Shown here in pieces: positions 24,230-25,325 of a stretch of DNA of 25,325 nt. The stretch covers positions 1 through 25,325 of the forward strand of contig JAEYXX010000126.1 in NCBI GenBank assembly GCA_023431055.1. The letters are read 5' to 3'. The translations under genes and the position numbers were made by a program. Position 1 is the stretch's first letter; each line of letters starts with the position of its first letter. This DNA comes from Pseudomonadota bacterium (GTDB taxonomy: Bacteria; Pseudomonadota; Gammaproteobacteria; Pseudomonadales; Pseudomonadaceae). Under the pieces are notes generated by a model. The model had not been told where the DNA came from, searched no databases, and saw only the letters and a program-made list of their open reading frames with translations.

Positions 24230-24931
24230 TCAGCCGCGTGCCGGAATGCTCAGGCCGCGCTGTACGGCTGGGCGAGCGAGGAAGGCATCGAGCACGCGGC
24301 GTACGTTGGCGAAGCGCTCGAACTGCACCAGATCGCCGGCTTTGTAGAAGTCCACCAGGCAGCGCACCCAGGGGAACACGGCGATGTCGGCGATGCTGTA
24401 CTCGCCGGCGATCCAGCTGCGACCCTCCAGGTGCTGGTCTAGTACGCCGAGCAGGCGAGCGGATTCGGCGACGTAACGGTCGCGCGGGCGTTTGTCCTCG
24501 TACTCGGCACCGGCGAACTTATGGAAGAAGCCGAGCTGGCCGAACATCGGGCCGAGGCCGCCCATCTGCCACATCAGCCATTGAATCGTCTCGTAGCGGG
24601 CTGCGGCGTCCTGCGGCAGCAACTTACCGGTCTTCTCTGCCAGGTAAATCAGGATCGCCCCGGACTCGAATAGCGGCAGCGGATGGCCATTCGGCCCGGC
24701 GGGATCGAGGATCGCGGGAATCTTGTTGTTCGGCGCCAGTGAAAGGAACTCGGGGCTGAACTGGTCATTGCTGTCGAAGCTGACCAGGTGCGCCTCGTAG
24801 GGCAGGCCGATTTCTTCCAGCATGATCGAGACCTTGACGCCGTTGGGCGTGGGCAGCGAATAGAGCTGCAGGCGCTCGGGATGTTGCGCGGGCCATTTGC
24901 GGGTGATGTGAAAGGGGCTCAGGTCGGTCAT
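24230..24931 (-). CDS. Glutathione S-transferase, Nu/Ure2p-like (YghU/YfcG group)
   Basis: A 233-residue cytoplasmic enzyme. The N-terminal thioredoxin domain carries LYSLPTPNGVKVSIMLEE, where Thr28 and Asn30 of TPN replace the usual catalytic Tyr/Ser, as in E. coli YfcG and YghU, which act as disulfide-bond oxidoreductases on glutathione. NNKIPAILDP (about 68-77) has the cis-proline, and FESGAILIYLAEKTG (88-102) binds the glutathione gamma-glutamyl group through Glu89-Ser90. The C-terminal helical domain has YSIADIAVFPWVR. It is convergent with the MFS gene. Confidence 0.94.
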   Translation of the reverse strand: MTDLSPFHITRKWPAQHPERLQLYSLPTPNGVKVSIMLEEIGLPYEAHLVSFDSNDQFSPEFLSLAPNNKIPAILDPAGPNGHPLPLFESGAILIYLAEKTGKLLPQDAAARYETIQWLMWQMGGLGPMFGQLGFFHKFAGAEYEDKRPRDRYVAESARLLGVLDQHLEGRSWIAGEYSIADIAVFPWVRCLVDFYKAGDLVQFERFANVRRVLDAFLARPAVQRGLSIPARG

Positions 24932-25107
24932 GTGGTTTCCATATCCAGTGGGCCTTGGGAACGGCGATCAGAACACGAGTGGCGGCAGTGACGGAAATCG
25001 ATGCGCCTGCTAATAGTCATCGACTCGGGCGATCCTGCCTGGTTCCCTGTGCGCGAACGAGGCGGTATGGTGCGGGTTTTCATCCACCCGGCACGGAGCC
25101 CATCGGC

Positions 25108-25325
25108 ATGAGCCTGCACGGTACCTACGATTCCCAGAACATCTTCGCCCAGATCATTCGCGGCGACCTGCCTTGCTACAAACTCTACGAGGACGACGAC
25201 GTGCTGGCGTTCCTCGATCTGTTCCCGCAGTCCAAGGGCCACAGCCTGGTCATTCCCAAGCGCGCGGCCGCCCGCAATATCCTGGAAATCGACGAAGCCA
25301 GCCTGGCCAAGGTCATGGCCGTGGT
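25108..25325 (+). CDS. HIT-family hydrolase, N-terminal part
   Basis: The first 72 residues of a histidine-triad protein run off the window end. NIFAQIIRGDLPCYKLYEDDDVLAFLDLFP is the standard N-terminus, followed by SKGHSLVIPKR. The diagnostic HxHxH triad lies further on and is not seen. Members hydrolyse or transfer nucleotides such as AMP-lysine or dinucleoside polyphosphates. The ATG at 25108 follows CGGAG at 25094-25098. The 176 bp before it, shared with the divergent transferase, show no clear regulatory site. Confidence 0.92.
   Translation, partial: MSLHGTYDSQNIFAQIIRGDLPCYKLYEDDDVLAFLDLFPQSKGHSLVIPKRAAARNILEIDEASLAKVMAV

Overview
The window reads as GC-rich gammaproteobacterial chromosome, almost certainly Pseudomonas sensu lato (the mendocina/oleovorans/alcaligenes side is a guess). 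Grounds: a complete cyoABCDE operon very close to the E. coli type, REP/REPIN-like repeats between genes, a DUF3087 protein beside a chemoreceptor whose C-terminus ends in FRL, and AGGAG-type ribosome sites with many short or overlapping gene junctions. I see no tRNA, rRNA, CRISPR array, transposase or phage gene.

Layout. 1-755: end of an unknown membrane-anchored ORF overlapping a thioredoxin-fold DUF6436-like protein. 756-1587: gene-free stretch with two REP systems, a long hairpin and candidate control sites for the next operon. 1588-6420: cyoABCDE, encoding cytochrome bo3 ubiquinol oxidase and heme O synthase. 6421-9254: repeat/hairpin-rich spacer, a small lipoprotein, a small membrane protein and an anchored alpha/beta hydrolase. 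9317-12427 (minus): an unrecognised anchored envelope protein and a methyl-accepting chemotaxis protein. 12717-13244: DUF3087 membrane protein.

13405-17859 looks like a carboxylate uptake and catabolism island: a CitMHS-family carrier, a convergent GntR/UTRA regulator, and a divergent pair made of a LigI-type amidohydrolase (COG3618) and a MatC-type dicarboxylate carrier. The divergent spacer contains two strong dyads that could be the regulator's operators.

17902-18585 is the most unusual object: a ~684-bp imperfect inverted repeat whose arms are each a string of small hairpins. Where the arms differ, the stems change on both sides so that pairing is kept. It has no credible gene and sits between two convergent genes.

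18677-21497 (minus) holds a LysR regulator, a DHA1-type MFS exporter and a periplasmic ClpP/crotonase-like protein, closed by a strong terminator. Divergent from it are a Tat-signal short-chain dehydrogenase and an NTP-transporter-like MFS protein (21780-24186), closed by a perfect hairpin. The window ends with a Nu/Ure2p-like glutathione transferase (minus) and the start of a HIT-family hydrolase.

Family names come from reading motifs by eye, not from searches.
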